The notes: generated by a model not told the origin, from the sequence alone. Shown: positions 9,354-18,209, counted from the first letter of the stretch. The stretch: 64,000 nucleotides of DNA from Blastopirellula marina (GCF_002967765.1 NZ_PUHY01000012.1:434001-498000), one strand, 5' to 3'. Program-made: numbers and translations.

Positions 9354-9731
9354 ATGACACTTTCGGCCGCTGAGGTAATCGAACGGATCGAAGCGACCTA
9401 CCCGCAGCTATCGAGCGTTTTGCATGATGAAATTGTCGAGGGACTGACGCATCTACAAATCGCGGAATTCAGTCGACTTACTCAACAGCAAATCGACGAG
9501 CACGATTGTGATGGTTTCCAGCGCACGTGCCGACTGTTCATCGAACTGTGGGACAACGCCGTGCCAGCAGTTATCAATGCGCTCAATGTTTCATTCCTTG
9601 AGCATCTCGTGTTTGAAGACGAAACGATCTTACGCCGCTGGGCTTATGACGGGATGCCAGAGCGAATGCGAGTTGCCTACGAAGAAATGCAGCTTCACAA
9701 CCGACGGATTCACGGCCAAGAGAATGCGTGA
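9354..9731 (+). CDS. Small acidic helical protein of unknown function
   Basis: This 125-residue protein is predicted to be mostly alpha-helical and acidic, with no signal peptide or membrane segment. Residues such as FSRLTQQQIDEHD, LFIELWDNAVPAVINAL and SFLEHLVFEDE form amphipathic helices. I do not recognise a catalytic motif. It lies about 60 bases after the acyltransferase gene and could be co-transcribed with it. A purine-rich GAGGTGGAAACGAGAG stretch precedes the ATG. The codon pattern looks genuine. Confidence 0.7.
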   Translation: MTLSAAEVIERIEATYPQLSSVLHDEIVEGLTHLQIAEFSRLTQQQIDEHDCDGFQRTCRLFIELWDNAVPAVINALNVSFLEHLVFEDETILRRWAYDGMPERMRVAYEEMQLHNRRIHGQENA

Positions 9732-9972
9732 ATTGATCAACGTTTGTTGACCTCTCAAGAAACGAAACACGGCCGAAAGTCTTTACTACCACGAGGTAAT
9801 CAGGGGCTTTCGACCGTCGCGCTTCGTTGGTTTGTATGCCTGATCTTTTCGCATCGATCAGGCTTGATCCCGCAGAAAGAATGTTTCCTTGGGTCTTACT
9901 TCATTTGCTTATTAGTAGTTTCGTTCTTACGCGAGAAAGTTATTCCCACAGGACAAAACTTTTTGAGGTTTC

Positions 9973-11244
9973 TTAAGCGAGCAAATCCTTAATCACCTTA
10001 CCACCGTTGGCGATCTTCATCGGACGACCGCTCTTGCTGGTGAACGTGGTATCAAGTGAGATGCCCATCGCACGAATCACGGTGGCCATCAAGTCTTCCG
10101 AACTGTATGGTTCGGTTTCGACTGCGGTACCATCGGAGCTGGTCGCACCAATTGCTTGACCACCCTTGATACCACCACCGCCGACAACCGTGCTCCAACT
10201 ACGAGCCCAGTGATCACGACCGGTGTTACCGTTGATGCGTGGCGTACGACTGAACTCGCCCATCCACACAATCGTGGTGCTTTCCAACAGACCACGCTGC
10301 TTAAGGTCGGTGACCAGAGCAGACATCGCCCGGTCGAGAACCGGCAGCTTGTTGTCGGACAAAGTGTTAAAGATGTTTTGATGGTTATCCCAACCACCCA
10401 AGTCAACTTCAACGAAAGGAACGCCAGCTTCAACCAGGCGGCGAGCCAGTAAGCAACCACGACCGAAGCCATCGTTGCCGTACATTTCCTTCATCTCTTC
10501 TGGTTCTTCGTTAACTCGGAAGGCCTTCATTTGTTCGCTCTTCATCAGCTTGACGGTCTTGTCGAGGATCTTGGCGTGATCCACGGCAGCCGGACCGCGA
10601 TTTTGGCTGACGAAACCGCTTTCGATCATCTGTAGCATGCCCAAGCGGCTGGTCAACGTATCGTTGCCCCAGCTCTTTAAACCGCCAAGGTTACGAACTT
10701 GCCCGTTGCTGCTGACGGTGAACGGAGCCCACGACATTCCGAGGAAGCCAGGACCAACGCTACCACCACCAACCGAAACGAACGGCGGAATTTCGAGCTC
10801 GCTGCGTTCGGTTGCCATTTCGTGGGCGATCACCGAGCCGTAGCTAGGATGTTCGATGTTGGGATTCGGAACGTAACCGGTGTGCATGTAATAGCGACCG
10901 CGGCCATGATCCGCTTCGCGAGTACTCATCGAGCGAACGATCGAAAGTTCGTCCATCACTTGGGCGACCTTCGGCAAATGTTCGCTGATCTGCATATCGC
11001 CCTTGGTGCTGATTGGGCGGAAAGGACCACCGGTGTTCATCCCAGGCTTCAAGTCCCACAAGTCCATCGTGCTCGGACCACCACCCATCCACAGCATGAT
11101 GCAGCTCTTACCGCGTTTCTGCAGTTCCTGGGCGTTCGCTTGGATGGCGTTCCCCATCATCAACGATGGAGCAACCATGGCGGAGGCACCCGCCAAGTGA
11201 GACATGAAGTGACGTCGGGTCATCCCTTCGGGCAGCAGACTCAT
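9973..11244 (-). CDS. DUF1501 domain protein with Tat-type signal
   Basis: This 423-residue protein belongs to the DUF1501 family, very abundant in Planctomycetes and related in fold to sulfatases and alkaline phosphatases. The N-terminus has a twin-arginine segment (TRRHFMSHLAGASAMVAPSLM) ending in NAQELQ, so it is probably exported folded by Tat. Family landmarks are CIMLWMGGGPSTMDLWDLKPG, GRGRYYMHTGYVPNPN, PFVEVDLGGWDNHQNIF and WMGEFSRTPRINGNTGRDH. The start was set at 11242-11244 because AAAGGAAC lies just upstream; an earlier in-frame TTG at 11265 has none. It follows the DUF1549/DUF1553 gene by 82 bases and is its usual partner. Confidence 0.95.
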   Translation of the reverse strand: MSLLPEGMTRRHFMSHLAGASAMVAPSLMMGNAIQANAQELQKRGKSCIMLWMGGGPSTMDLWDLKPGMNTGGPFRPISTKGDMQISEHLPKVAQVMDELSIVRSMSTREADHGRGRYYMHTGYVPNPNIEHPSYGSVIAHEMATERSELEIPPFVSVGGGSVGPGFLGMSWAPFTVSSNGQVRNLGGLKSWGNDTLTSRLGMLQMIESGFVSQNRGPAAVDHAKILDKTVKLMKSEQMKAFRVNEEPEEMKEMYGNDGFGRGCLLARRLVEAGVPFVEVDLGGWDNHQNIFNTLSDNKLPVLDRAMSALVTDLKQRGLLESTTIVWMGEFSRTPRINGNTGRDHWARSWSTVVGGGGIKGGQAIGATSSDGTAVETEPYSSEDLMATVIRAMGISLDTTFTSKSGRPMKIANGGKVIKDLLA

Positions 11245-11326
11245 AGATAAGTTCCTTTGTATCAAGGTGCCCGACGACTCGGGCCAGTGTTCTGGGTGAT
11301 TACTGGGTTGGAGTTCGTCGTTACTC

Positions 11327-13012
11327 TTAGTGATTCAGGATAAACTCGTTACTATTCAACAGGGCCCAGAAGACATCTTGCAGTGCCTTCGCCGTGTTCC
11401 CTTTATGAATACCAATCAAGTAGTTCGCAGCTTCCAACTCCTTGCGAGTCGGTCTACGTGCGATGGTGGCCATGTAGAGGTGATTGATCGCCTCTTTTCC
11501 ATCCTGGCCCTCGGCTGCCATCGAGTAAATGAAGCTTCCTGGCTTGGTGCTGACTGCATCCATCACCAAGTCGCCGTTAAACATCATTAACGCTTGTGGA
11601 ATGGTTCCGTTGAACGTCGTTGCTTCGTCCCCTTCGTCCGTACCAAAGGCAGTAACGAATTGCTGCATCCACTCGCTCTTCTTCTTCTCCTGCTCTTCGT
11701 AATTGCCCCGCGTCTTGTGGGCCTGGGTTGCGATGAGCAGCGATTCGTACAGCTGTTCAGCCTGCATCTGTCGCAAATAGAAGTGACTGAACTTCGGCGG
11801 CTCGCCTACGGTCGGATCATCCAGAGCGTTACTCTTGGTGATCTTGCTGGACAAGCTATACGCTTCGCTCAGTGCGATCCAACGAATCAGTTGCTTAAGG
11901 TCGAAGCTGTTTTCACGCAATTCCTGACCGAGGTAGGTCAGCAATTCTGAGTGAGTCGGACGATTGTGCGGCCCCATGTCGTCGACCGGCTTGGTGAAGC
12001 CGTAGCCGAGGAAGTGCCCCCAGTAGCGATTCACAATCGCTTCCTGCAGGTTATCCGATTCGGTGATGAACTTGGCTAGTTCTTCACGACGATTGACCTG
12101 CGAGATACGACCACTGGTCGGAATTTTCTGGCCGTCCAGGAATTCCGGGTAAGCGACCTTCAAGAGACCATTACGCAGTTCGTAGTAAATCTCAGCGTTG
12201 TCGATATTACGACCTTCGCCCATGAAGTCGACGTTGTTCAGCGTCATCGCCCGCATGCCATTGTTGGCGTTGCCAGGCATCTGGCCCCGCATGGCGCGAG
12301 TTTGTCGGAAGAAGGCGTTCATGTTCCAGAACTTCTCTTGCTTCCACTCGTTGAACGGGTGATTGTGGCACTGAGTACATTGGACTTGCAGACCCAGGAA
12401 GATCTGAGCGGTCTTGGCAGTTGCCTGAACACCATCTTCGTCTAGCTTGTCCATGTAGAAGTTCACAGCACCGTTAAAGCCAGGCATGCCAGGGGTGTTG
12501 GCACCGGTAGCACTGACCAGCTCTTCGACCATTTTGTCGTAGTGCGTGTTGCGTGCGAACGTGTCACGCAGATACTTCTGCATCCCAGGACGACTAATCT
12601 GCGAGTTGTTGTCCGTTCCGCCATTGCGACCAATCAGGACATTCGTCCAGACCGTAGTCCAATTACGGGCGTATTCTTCGGTGTATTTGTCATCAAATAA
12701 GAGGCGATCGACCAGATTCTTCTTTTTGTCCCGCGAACGATCGCGAGCGAACTCATTCAGTTCGTCGACCGAAGGCACCCGTCCCAAAACATCGAGGAAC
12801 AACCGACGAGCCCAAACGGTGTCGATTTCTTCCGGAGATGGGGAGATTCCATAATCTTCCCAGCCGAGACGGATCTTCTCGTTGATCGTGGCGACTTGAG
12901 GTATGCCGTAATCCTCAGACCGATCTGCCGCAAATGCTCCTGCAGCCAACACAAAGGTCAGCGCCAAAGCAACCGGGCTGGATGTGACGGGAGAGAATTG
13001 CCATCGTGACAT
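11327..13012 (-). CDS. DUF1549/DUF1553 domain protein (planctomycete secreted pair partner)
   Basis: This 561-residue exported protein has a signal peptide (about residues 1-28, cleavage near FAADRSED), then DUF1549 (about 40-260) and DUF1553 (about 300-540). DUF1549 landmarks are WARRLFLDVLGRVPS, ARNWTTVWTNVLIGR and a CxxCH motif in QCTQCHNHPFNEWKQEKFW, which looks like a c-type heme site. DUF1553 landmarks are IVNRYWGHFLGYGFTKPVDDMG and DLKQLIRWIALSEAY. The molecular role of these pairs is not settled. The start at 13010-13012 has GAGG about 8 bases upstream. It is the first gene of a two-gene unit with the DUF1501 gene. Confidence 0.95.
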   Translation of the reverse strand: MSRWQFSPVTSSPVALALTFVLAAGAFAADRSEDYGIPQVATINEKIRLGWEDYGISPSPEEIDTVWARRLFLDVLGRVPSVDELNEFARDRSRDKKKNLVDRLLFDDKYTEEYARNWTTVWTNVLIGRNGGTDNNSQISRPGMQKYLRDTFARNTHYDKMVEELVSATGANTPGMPGFNGAVNFYMDKLDEDGVQATAKTAQIFLGLQVQCTQCHNHPFNEWKQEKFWNMNAFFRQTRAMRGQMPGNANNGMRAMTLNNVDFMGEGRNIDNAEIYYELRNGLLKVAYPEFLDGQKIPTSGRISQVNRREELAKFITESDNLQEAIVNRYWGHFLGYGFTKPVDDMGPHNRPTHSELLTYLGQELRENSFDLKQLIRWIALSEAYSLSSKITKSNALDDPTVGEPPKFSHFYLRQMQAEQLYESLLIATQAHKTRGNYEEQEKKKSEWMQQFVTAFGTDEGDEATTFNGTIPQALMMFNGDLVMDAVSTKPGSFIYSMAAEGQDGKEAINHLYMATIARRPTRKELEAANYLIGIHKGNTAKALQDVFWALLNSNEFILNH

Positions 13013-13404
13013 AAGGAATACCTCTTCAACTTCATTCATGGACGGCGAAAAGCTTTCGCTTGGCACCTGGAGTTCCGAGCGAAATCAGTAAGTCCATCGT
13101 GAGTTACAAAAGGGACAAGACATTGTTAGAATGTCGTAACTCACCTGGATAAACGGTGATGTACTTTGAATGTACTCAGGGGATTTTCTGATTCGGGCAG
13201 ATTTCTGCCACTTTTCTTCTCATGACGAAAAGTGACGCCCCGTTACCCCTATATTCCGCATGAAACGCGAAGATTATTGCTTCTTTTCCACCGACTGAAT
13301 TTTTCATTCATTTTCAGATTTTCGGTTTGGTATCGCGATTCGCATCACACGACCCCCCATGCGGAGCGTAGCAAAAAAGCACACTGTATCGTTTCGCAAC
13401 GCGC
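13013..13404. other. Non-coding region upstream of the DUF1549/DUF1553 gene
   Basis: No gene is evident here. The segment is AT-richer than its surroundings at 13240-13340 and must contain the minus-strand promoter of the DUF1549/DUF1553 and DUF1501 pair, which I could not place precisely. Confidence 0.4.
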
Positions 13405-13449
13405 AAAATAAAACAGGCGAGTCATTTTTGAGAAATGAACTCGCCTGTT
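13405..13449 (-). terminator. Terminator hairpin at the 3' end of the candidate RNA
   Basis: An 11-bp perfect stem (13412-13422 with 13439-13449, AACAGGCGAGT and its complement) is extended by five more pairs across a one-base bulge. On the minus strand it is followed by TTTTATTTT, a good termination tract. On the plus strand the tail is weaker. Confidence 0.75.
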
Positions 13450-13610
13450 CTATTCGGGATGGAAGGGGGAGATCCTTCCAACACTAGCCTCTTATCATCC
13501 TTTCGGAGCGACCTTAACCCAATGCCTCTAAAGGATTAAGGCCTAAAACCGGTGTGCCTCTTCTTTTTACCGGCCCCTGTTATCCAGGATCCTCTTCTCT
13601 GTCACGACCC
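13405..13610 (-). ncRNA. Candidate structured small RNA ending in a terminator
   Basis: Read on the minus strand, this gap shows a string of short hairpins and no plausible reading frame. In transcript order: CCTG/CAGG (13585-13588 with 13576-13579), CCGGT/ACCGG (13569-13573 with 13549-13553), CCTTAA/TTAAGG (13536-13541 with 13512-13517), a TCC-GAAA-GGA tetraloop hairpin (13498-13507), GGAAGG/CCTTCC (13474-13479 with 13461-13466), and a final terminator. Unpaired segments repeat AAGAGG and AGGAT words. I do not match it to 6S, SRP, tmRNA or RNase P RNA. The 5' end is only estimated. This is an inference from structure. Confidence 0.45.
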
Positions 13611-14000
13611 TGTCAAAGTTTCCGTTAGGACGCTAGACATATATGCAACAGCCGTGCCAAAAAAAATGACTTACCAATAATTGGCAGGCTAATGGTCGTC
13701 TGATCTCGTGATTTGTCGATACCCCACCAACAAACCACCCATTTAGGCGGAATAATCAACTTTGACAATTCAAATCGTCCAACAGAGCTTCCACAGAAAC
13801 TTAACAACCAATTTGGGGTTTCTAATAAGGTTGCCCAATGATGTCGCTACCGATGCATATCGATAGCTCGCCCTGGGGACCACAACGAGTGGTGGCTCCC
13901 AAGGGCGGGCTGCTAGTTTTTGCCGACATGAGTCCCTAGACTGAAATCAGCGATTGCACCTTATTGTCTCTGGTAACTGTCGGCTCGCGGAGAAGATGCT
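13450..14000. other. Non-coding leader region before the ECF sigma factor operon
   Basis: Apart from the candidate RNA and the hairpin at 13865-13921, I see no gene. A palindrome CCAATAATTGG lies near 13674-13684. The AT-rich stretch 13640-13690 could carry a promoter for either strand. Confidence 0.4.
13865..13921 (+). terminator. Strong leader hairpin with T-tract upstream of the sigma factor gene
   Basis: Bases 13865-13874 pair with 13902-13911 (10 bp with one G-T wobble). Bases 13876-13879 pair with 13897-13900 and 13880-13883 with 13892-13895. TTTTT follows at 13917-13921. No plus-strand gene precedes it, so it either ends a short leader RNA (an attenuator for the sigma operon) or terminates an unannotated small RNA. 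Confidence 0.7.
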
Positions 14001-14639
14001 TTGTCGATTTCGGAATCGACTGCTCGAAGATACGAATTGCAAGATCCGGATGTCCGGCTCATGCTCCTGGTGCGCGATGACGACGCCGCAGCGTTCGAGG
14101 AACTGATGCTGCGATATCAACGCCGTGTCGTAACCGTATTGGAACATCTAGTCGGCAAACGAGATCTCGCCGAAGACTTGGCGCAGGACGTGTTCATGCG
14201 CGTTTACCGCTCGCGCAAGACGTATGTGCCAGGCTCACGATTCTCGACGTGGCTGTTCACCATCGTGAATAACGTGGCGAGCAATGCGCGGCGGAGCTTA
14301 GCGCGACGGAAAGAAGTCCAAATCATCAATTCGGCTGATCAGTCGGGCTCGCAGCCGGCCGATCCGCTGGAACGCATGGCGACCGCGGCCAGCGGGCTGA
14401 TGCCGACACGACAACTTGATAAGACCGAAATGGGCAGCATCGTTCGCCAAGCCGTCCAGTCACTTAACGAGCGACAACGCATGGCCGTGCTGCTCTCGAA
14501 ATTTGAAGATATGAGCTACAACGACATTGCCGAAACTATGGGAATGTCGGTCCAAGCCATCAAGTCCCTACTATCCCGGGCCCGAGCTAACTTGAAGGAA
14601 GCTCTAGCGCCCTACCTTCAGGAAGGAACCGTTCCCTAA
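14001..14639 (+). CDS. ECF-family RNA polymerase sigma factor
   Basis: This 212-residue sigma-70 family regulator has region 2 at about 25-100 (YQRRVVTVLEHLVG, DLAEDLAQDVFMRVYRS, RFSTWLFTIVNNVASNARR) and region 4 at about 150-205 (LNERQRMAVLLSKFEDMSYNDIA with the helix-turn-helix ETMGMSVQAIKSLLSRARANL). It has no region 1 or 3, as expected for an ECF factor. The TTG start at 14001 has GGAGAAG about 6 bases upstream; an overlapping ATG at 13996 is out of frame. It leads an operon with a membrane anti-sigma-like protein and a secreted protein, suggesting that it responds to an envelope signal. Confidence 0.93.
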   Translation: MSISESTARRYELQDPDVRLMLLVRDDDAAAFEELMLRYQRRVVTVLEHLVGKRDLAEDLAQDVFMRVYRSRKTYVPGSRFSTWLFTIVNNVASNARRSLARRKEVQIINSADQSGSQPADPLERMATAASGLMPTRQLDKTEMGSIVRQAVQSLNERQRMAVLLSKFEDMSYNDIAETMGMSVQAIKSLLSRARANLKEALAPYLQEGTVP

Positions 14640-14694
14640 GAACGGGACGCAAGTCCCTTCGTTATGGATCGCCTTGTAATCTAGCGACGTAGCC

Positions 14695-15207
14695 ATGATC
14701 GATCCCACTGCCCATCCCGATGAACAAACCGAGACCGACGAGCTTTTGGCCGCGTATCTCGATAACGAACTTTCCGAGACGGAGAGGGCGTTAGTCGAAA
14801 CGCGCCTTGCCGATGACGACGCGTTTCGCCAACGCTTGGACGAACTCGATCGTACGTGGGATATGCTCGACTCGCTTCCCAAGGTCGATCTTGATGACGA
14901 GAAGTTCGTGCGCACCACGGTCGAGATGATTACCGTGCAAGCATCGCAAGAGGTGAAGCAATTCGAAGAGAGCAAGCGACGCACGGCGACGGCGCGCAAG
15001 GTGGGTATCGCCCTAGCTTTGGTCGCCCTGGTAATCGTCGGTTATCTGGTTACCGAGTGGCAATTGAACAGACCGGATCGGACGCTCGTCGAGAATTTGA
15101 CGGTGATCGAGAACGTTGACGAACTCGAACTGGTTGAGGACATCGAGTTCTTGGAAGCCCTCAAGAACGAAGGGCTGTTCACCGGGGAGAGCAACGATGA
15201 ATCGTAG
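14695..15207 (+). CDS. Membrane anti-sigma-like protein lacking the zinc motif
   Basis: This 170-residue single-pass protein has a cytoplasmic N-terminal part (LLAAYLDNELSETERALVETRLADDD, the typical start of an anti-sigma domain), a membrane helix at about 102-121 (VGIALALVALVIVGYLV) and an acidic outer tail. The usual zinc-binding HxxxCxxC of ZAS anti-sigma factors is absent; there is no Cys in the protein. It lies 55 bases after the sigma factor gene and is the probable anti-sigma partner. The partnership is inferred from gene order and topology. Confidence 0.8.
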   Translation: MIDPTAHPDEQTETDELLAAYLDNELSETERALVETRLADDDAFRQRLDELDRTWDMLDSLPKVDLDDEKFVRTTVEMITVQASQEVKQFEESKRRTATARKVGIALALVALVIVGYLVTEWQLNRPDRTLVENLTVIENVDELELVEDIEFLEALKNEGLFTGESNDES

Positions 15208-16375
15208 TGCCGTTGTAGCCGGCTTTGCGTCGCTCGTTTTATTGACCGCGCTTATCGGTCACGCCCAAGAAACCAAATCGGAGCGAGCCGCACGAATTGC
15301 CGCGATGTCGGATGCCGAGAAGTTGGCGTTGCGCAATAAGCTGGAACGTTTCGATCGCCTTCCGGCCGACGAACGTCAGCGACTATTCAATCTGAATGCC
15401 CAGCTAGAAGAACGATCCGATGGCGAAGAACTGCGGCAGGTGATGCACCGTTATTACGACTGGCTGAAGACGCTCAATTCTGGCCAGCGGCTTGAGTTGC
15501 AAGAATTGCCCATTCAAGAACGAATCGTCAAAATCAAAGAGTTGATGGCCGAGGAGGAACGGAGTCGCTTCTTCAACATCATGAAAGACATCATGAAAGG
15601 GGTCAAAGCGGAAGAGTTCGATGCGATTCACAAATGGATCATCGATGAATGGCTCGTGCGTGAAAAAGAACGCGTGCTGGCCAGTGAAGACGAACTTTAC
15701 CGACATAAGCATTGGCTACGAGAAGGTCTCTCGGACCCATCGCTTTCCGAGAATCGCAAAGTTTACATCCTGTGGTTCAACATGTTTGGCGTTGAAGGCA
15801 TCCGCGATGTGATGCCGAACGAATCGGACTTCGCCGAACTCAAGTCTCGGCTCGATGCAGAAACCCAGAAGAAGCTGGATGCTGAGCCAGACCGCCAACA
15901 AGATCTGCTTGCGGCGTTGATGCGTGCTACCGTTTTCTCGCAGTTCCGCAACCATGTCGACGACGACAAACTGAAAGAGTTTTACGCTCAGCTCCCTGAA
16001 AAAGAAAAAGCTCGCTTCGCTGGTTACTCGCCGGAACGATTCGATTACGAGCTTCGCAAGCTGTATCGTCAAGAGAATGGCAAACGGTTCGCGGGCAACC
16101 GTCCACCTGGCCCACCTCCCGGGCTTCGGGGCGATGGACGAGGACGCGGTGGTGATGGTCGAGGAGACGGCGGCCGGGGGCAAGGTCCCGATCACCGTGG
16201 CGATCAAGACCGTGGGAGCCGTGGTGGTCCTGATCGCCGAGGTCGCGATGGCGGCCCAGGAAACGGTGGACCTGGCATGCGAGGCGAACGTGGACCACGT
16301 CCGCCTATGCCTGCTGAAGAAACACCACCGCCGAAACCGGAAGAAGAACCGGTAACCTCTGATACGAACGACTAG
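15197..16375 (+). CDS. Secreted helical protein with Gly/Arg/Asp-rich tail, sigma operon third gene
   Basis: This 392-residue protein has a signal peptide (NRSAVVAGFASLVLLTALIGHA, cleavage before QETKSE), a charged helical domain to about residue 290 and a low-complexity tail at about 295-380 made of Gly, Arg, Asp and Pro. The helical part, with LERFDRLPADERQRLFNL and LKTLNSGQRLELQELP, resembles the DUF3106-type segments of planctomycete sigma operons. The ATG at 15197 overlaps the end of the preceding gene by 11 bases and has GGGGAGA upstream. It may be a sensor or target of the sigma/anti-sigma pair. The function is unknown. Confidence 0.78.
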   Translation: MNRSAVVAGFASLVLLTALIGHAQETKSERAARIAAMSDAEKLALRNKLERFDRLPADERQRLFNLNAQLEERSDGEELRQVMHRYYDWLKTLNSGQRLELQELPIQERIVKIKELMAEEERSRFFNIMKDIMKGVKAEEFDAIHKWIIDEWLVREKERVLASEDELYRHKHWLREGLSDPSLSENRKVYILWFNMFGVEGIRDVMPNESDFAELKSRLDAETQKKLDAEPDRQQDLLAALMRATVFSQFRNHVDDDKLKEFYAQLPEKEKARFAGYSPERFDYELRKLYRQENGKRFAGNRPPGPPPGLRGDGRGRGGDGRGDGGRGQGPDHRGDQDRGSRGGPDRRGRDGGPGNGGPGMRGERGPRPPMPAEETPPPKPEEEPVTSDTND

Positions 16376-16386
16376 TTTCTGGGAAG

Positions 16387-16413
16387 AAGCGACCTGTTTA
16401 GCGGTCGTTTTTC
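16387..16413 (+). terminator. Terminator after the ECF sigma operon
   Basis: An eight-pair stem (AAGCGACC with GGTCGTTT, one wobble) with a short loop runs directly into a T-tract ending at 16412, just after the stop codon at 16375. Confidence 0.75.
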
Positions 16414-16515
16414 TGCTCCATCCGAAGCGAACCGCATACTCAGCGACAGTGTCCGACGAGGAACCAACTTTTCGTTGTCGAACGCCCGTCGACTCACGTA
16501 TGCGGAGAATTCTCG

Positions 16516-16977
16516 ATGACTGATGGGGAAACTCCTTTCTCAATAACAGCATCTCATACGCTTCAATCGCCAGAGCAGGTCCAAATCTGTACTTGGCTTC
16601 GTGAATACAACTGGCAAGCGAATCACTCGTTTATGGATCGGGCCGCGAACGAGTCCCAGTTCGAAACGCCGCTGCTTTTGCTCGCGCGAAGGGAAGACGC
16701 CGTCGTAGGTGGACTGATCGCCAACAAGCGACTGACGTGGCTGCGAATCTCGATTATGGCGGTTGATCCGAAACTGCGAGGGCAGGGGATTGGTAGTCAG
16801 CTGATTGCCGAGGCCGAACGCTGGGGCAAAGAGCATTCGTGCTGCTACCTTTACATCGACACAATGCAATACCAATCGCCCGAGTTTTACCGCCAAGCTG
16901 GATTCAATGTCGTTGGCGAACTGCCTGATTGGGATTCGCACGGGCACACGAAGTTTTTTCTCATGAAATCGATTTGA
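16516..16977 (+). CDS. GNAT family N-acetyltransferase
   Basis: This 153-residue cytoplasmic enzyme is a single GNAT domain. The acetyl-CoA pyrophosphate-binding loop is visible in VDPKLRGQGIGSQLIAEAERWG (the Q/RxxGxG/A motif). The preceding strand is ISIMAVDP and the last strand with the tyrosine is YQSPEFYRQAGFNVVGEL. The substrate cannot be predicted. GGAG lies about 9 bases before the ATG. It stands between the sigma operon terminator and the hydrolase gene and may be its own unit. Confidence 0.88.
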   Translation: MTDGETPFSITASHTLQSPEQVQICTWLREYNWQANHSFMDRAANESQFETPLLLLARREDAVVGGLIANKRLTWLRISIMAVDPKLRGQGIGSQLIAEAERWGKEHSCCYLYIDTMQYQSPEFYRQAGFNVVGELPDWDSHGHTKFFLMKSI

Positions 16978-17060
16978 TTCGCCATAGTCGGTACGACTTC
17001 GGTAAGATGGCAGTCCACCCTCGATCCCCTGCCTGACTTTCTGCACGCCGAGTTTTCCCA

Positions 17061-18176
17061 ATGCGTATTGCAATCCCGATTACCTTATTCTTGCTAACTC
17101 TTGTCCCGCATATCATCAGCGCCGACGATAACGTTGCCCCGAACCGATTACCGCGTGAAAATCTGCTGATCTATCGCGATGCAGGCAATTACCTACAACC
17201 AGTTCGAACAAAGGACGATTGGCAGAAGCGCCGGTCGGAGATTTTGGCCGGCATGCAAAAGGTAATGGGCACACTTCCCGGTGACGAGAAACGTTGTCCT
17301 CTCGAAGTTAAAGTGCACGAAGAAGTCGACTGCGGCAAGTACGTGCGACGTCTGATCAGTTACCAATCGGAGCCAGGATCGCGAGTTCCCGCATATCTTT
17401 GTATTCCCAAAGGCGCCTTAGAGGAGGGCGCGGTCCCCGTTTCGGCGGCACTTTGCTTACATGGCACCGACAACACGATTGGGCACGGGACCGTGGTTGG
17501 ACTTGGCCGCCCCAATCGGAATTACGCCGGCGAACTTGCCGAACGTGGTTGGGTGACGCTCGCCCCCAATTACCCGCAACTCGCGAAATACCAGCCGAAC
17601 CTTGAAAAGCTTGGCTGGGAAAGCGGGACCTTAAAAGCGGTGTGGGACAACATTCGTGGACTCGATCTTCTCGATACGTTGCCGTACGTGAAGCATGAAA
17701 AGTATGCCGCAATCGGTCATTCGCTGGGTGGGCACAATTCCGTCTACACCGCCGTCTTTGAACCTCGAATCGCCGCAGTAGTCACCAGCTGTGGTCTCGA
17801 TTCTTACCTCGATTATTACGAGGGAAAGCCGGAGGTCTGGCAGCCCGGTCGCGGCTGGACTCAGGATCGCTATATGGCCAAGCTAGCCGATTATCGCAAT
17901 CGCCTCGACGAGATTCCGTTCGACTTTCATGAAATGGTCGGCGCGATTGCGCCTCGATCAGTACTGATTATTGCTCCCCTGAAGGACAGTAACTTCCGTT
18001 ACGAAAGCGTCGATAAAGTTGCAGCGGCGGCCCGACAAATCTATCAGCTTTACAAGCAGCCTCAGCAGTTGCAGGTATTGCATCCAGATGTTGAGCATGA
18101 CTTCCCGCCAGAAATGCGTGCGGCTGCTTACGCGTTCCTCGAAGGCTCGCTTGTTGACAACTCGGTCGAGCAATAG
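17061..18176 (+). CDS. Secreted alpha/beta hydrolase (dienelactone/acetyl-xylan esterase-like)
   Basis: This 371-residue protein has a signal peptide (MRIAIPITLFLLTLVPHIISA) and an alpha/beta hydrolase fold. Landmarks are the strand and oxyanion region PAYLCIPKG and AALCLHGTDN, the nucleophile elbow GHSLGGHNS, the acid region SVLIIAPLKDSNF and the catalytic histidine in HPDVEHDFPPEMR. Related planctomycete proteins are annotated as dienelactone hydrolases or acetyl xylan esterases and are thought to act on polysaccharide esters. The gene is convergent with the mechanosensitive channel gene, 33 bases apart, with no clear terminator between them. Confidence 0.85.
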   Translation: MRIAIPITLFLLTLVPHIISADDNVAPNRLPRENLLIYRDAGNYLQPVRTKDDWQKRRSEILAGMQKVMGTLPGDEKRCPLEVKVHEEVDCGKYVRRLISYQSEPGSRVPAYLCIPKGALEEGAVPVSAALCLHGTDNTIGHGTVVGLGRPNRNYAGELAERGWVTLAPNYPQLAKYQPNLEKLGWESGTLKAVWDNIRGLDLLDTLPYVKHEKYAAIGHSLGGHNSVYTAVFEPRIAAVVTSCGLDSYLDYYEGKPEVWQPGRGWTQDRYMAKLADYRNRLDEIPFDFHEMVGAIAPRSVLIIAPLKDSNFRYESVDKVAAAARQIYQLYKQPQQLQVLHPDVEHDFPPEMRAAAYAFLEGSLVDNSVEQ

Positions 18177-18209
18177 CCACGGCCGAATGCAAGTGGGGAC
18201 GACGTTCGC

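Noticed and set aside
13495-13525. Resemblance of the TCC-GAAA-GGA hairpin to SRP RNA domain IV
   Set aside because: The conserved symmetric and asymmetric internal loops of SRP RNA are absent.
13625-13807. Minus-strand 60-codon open frame
   Set aside because: It lies in a non-coding gap, has no ribosome binding site and its product is unremarkable.
16085-16365. Repetitive GC-rich DNA, first considered a repeat array
   Set aside because: The repeats follow codon phase and encode the Gly/Arg/Asp-rich tail of the third sigma-operon protein.
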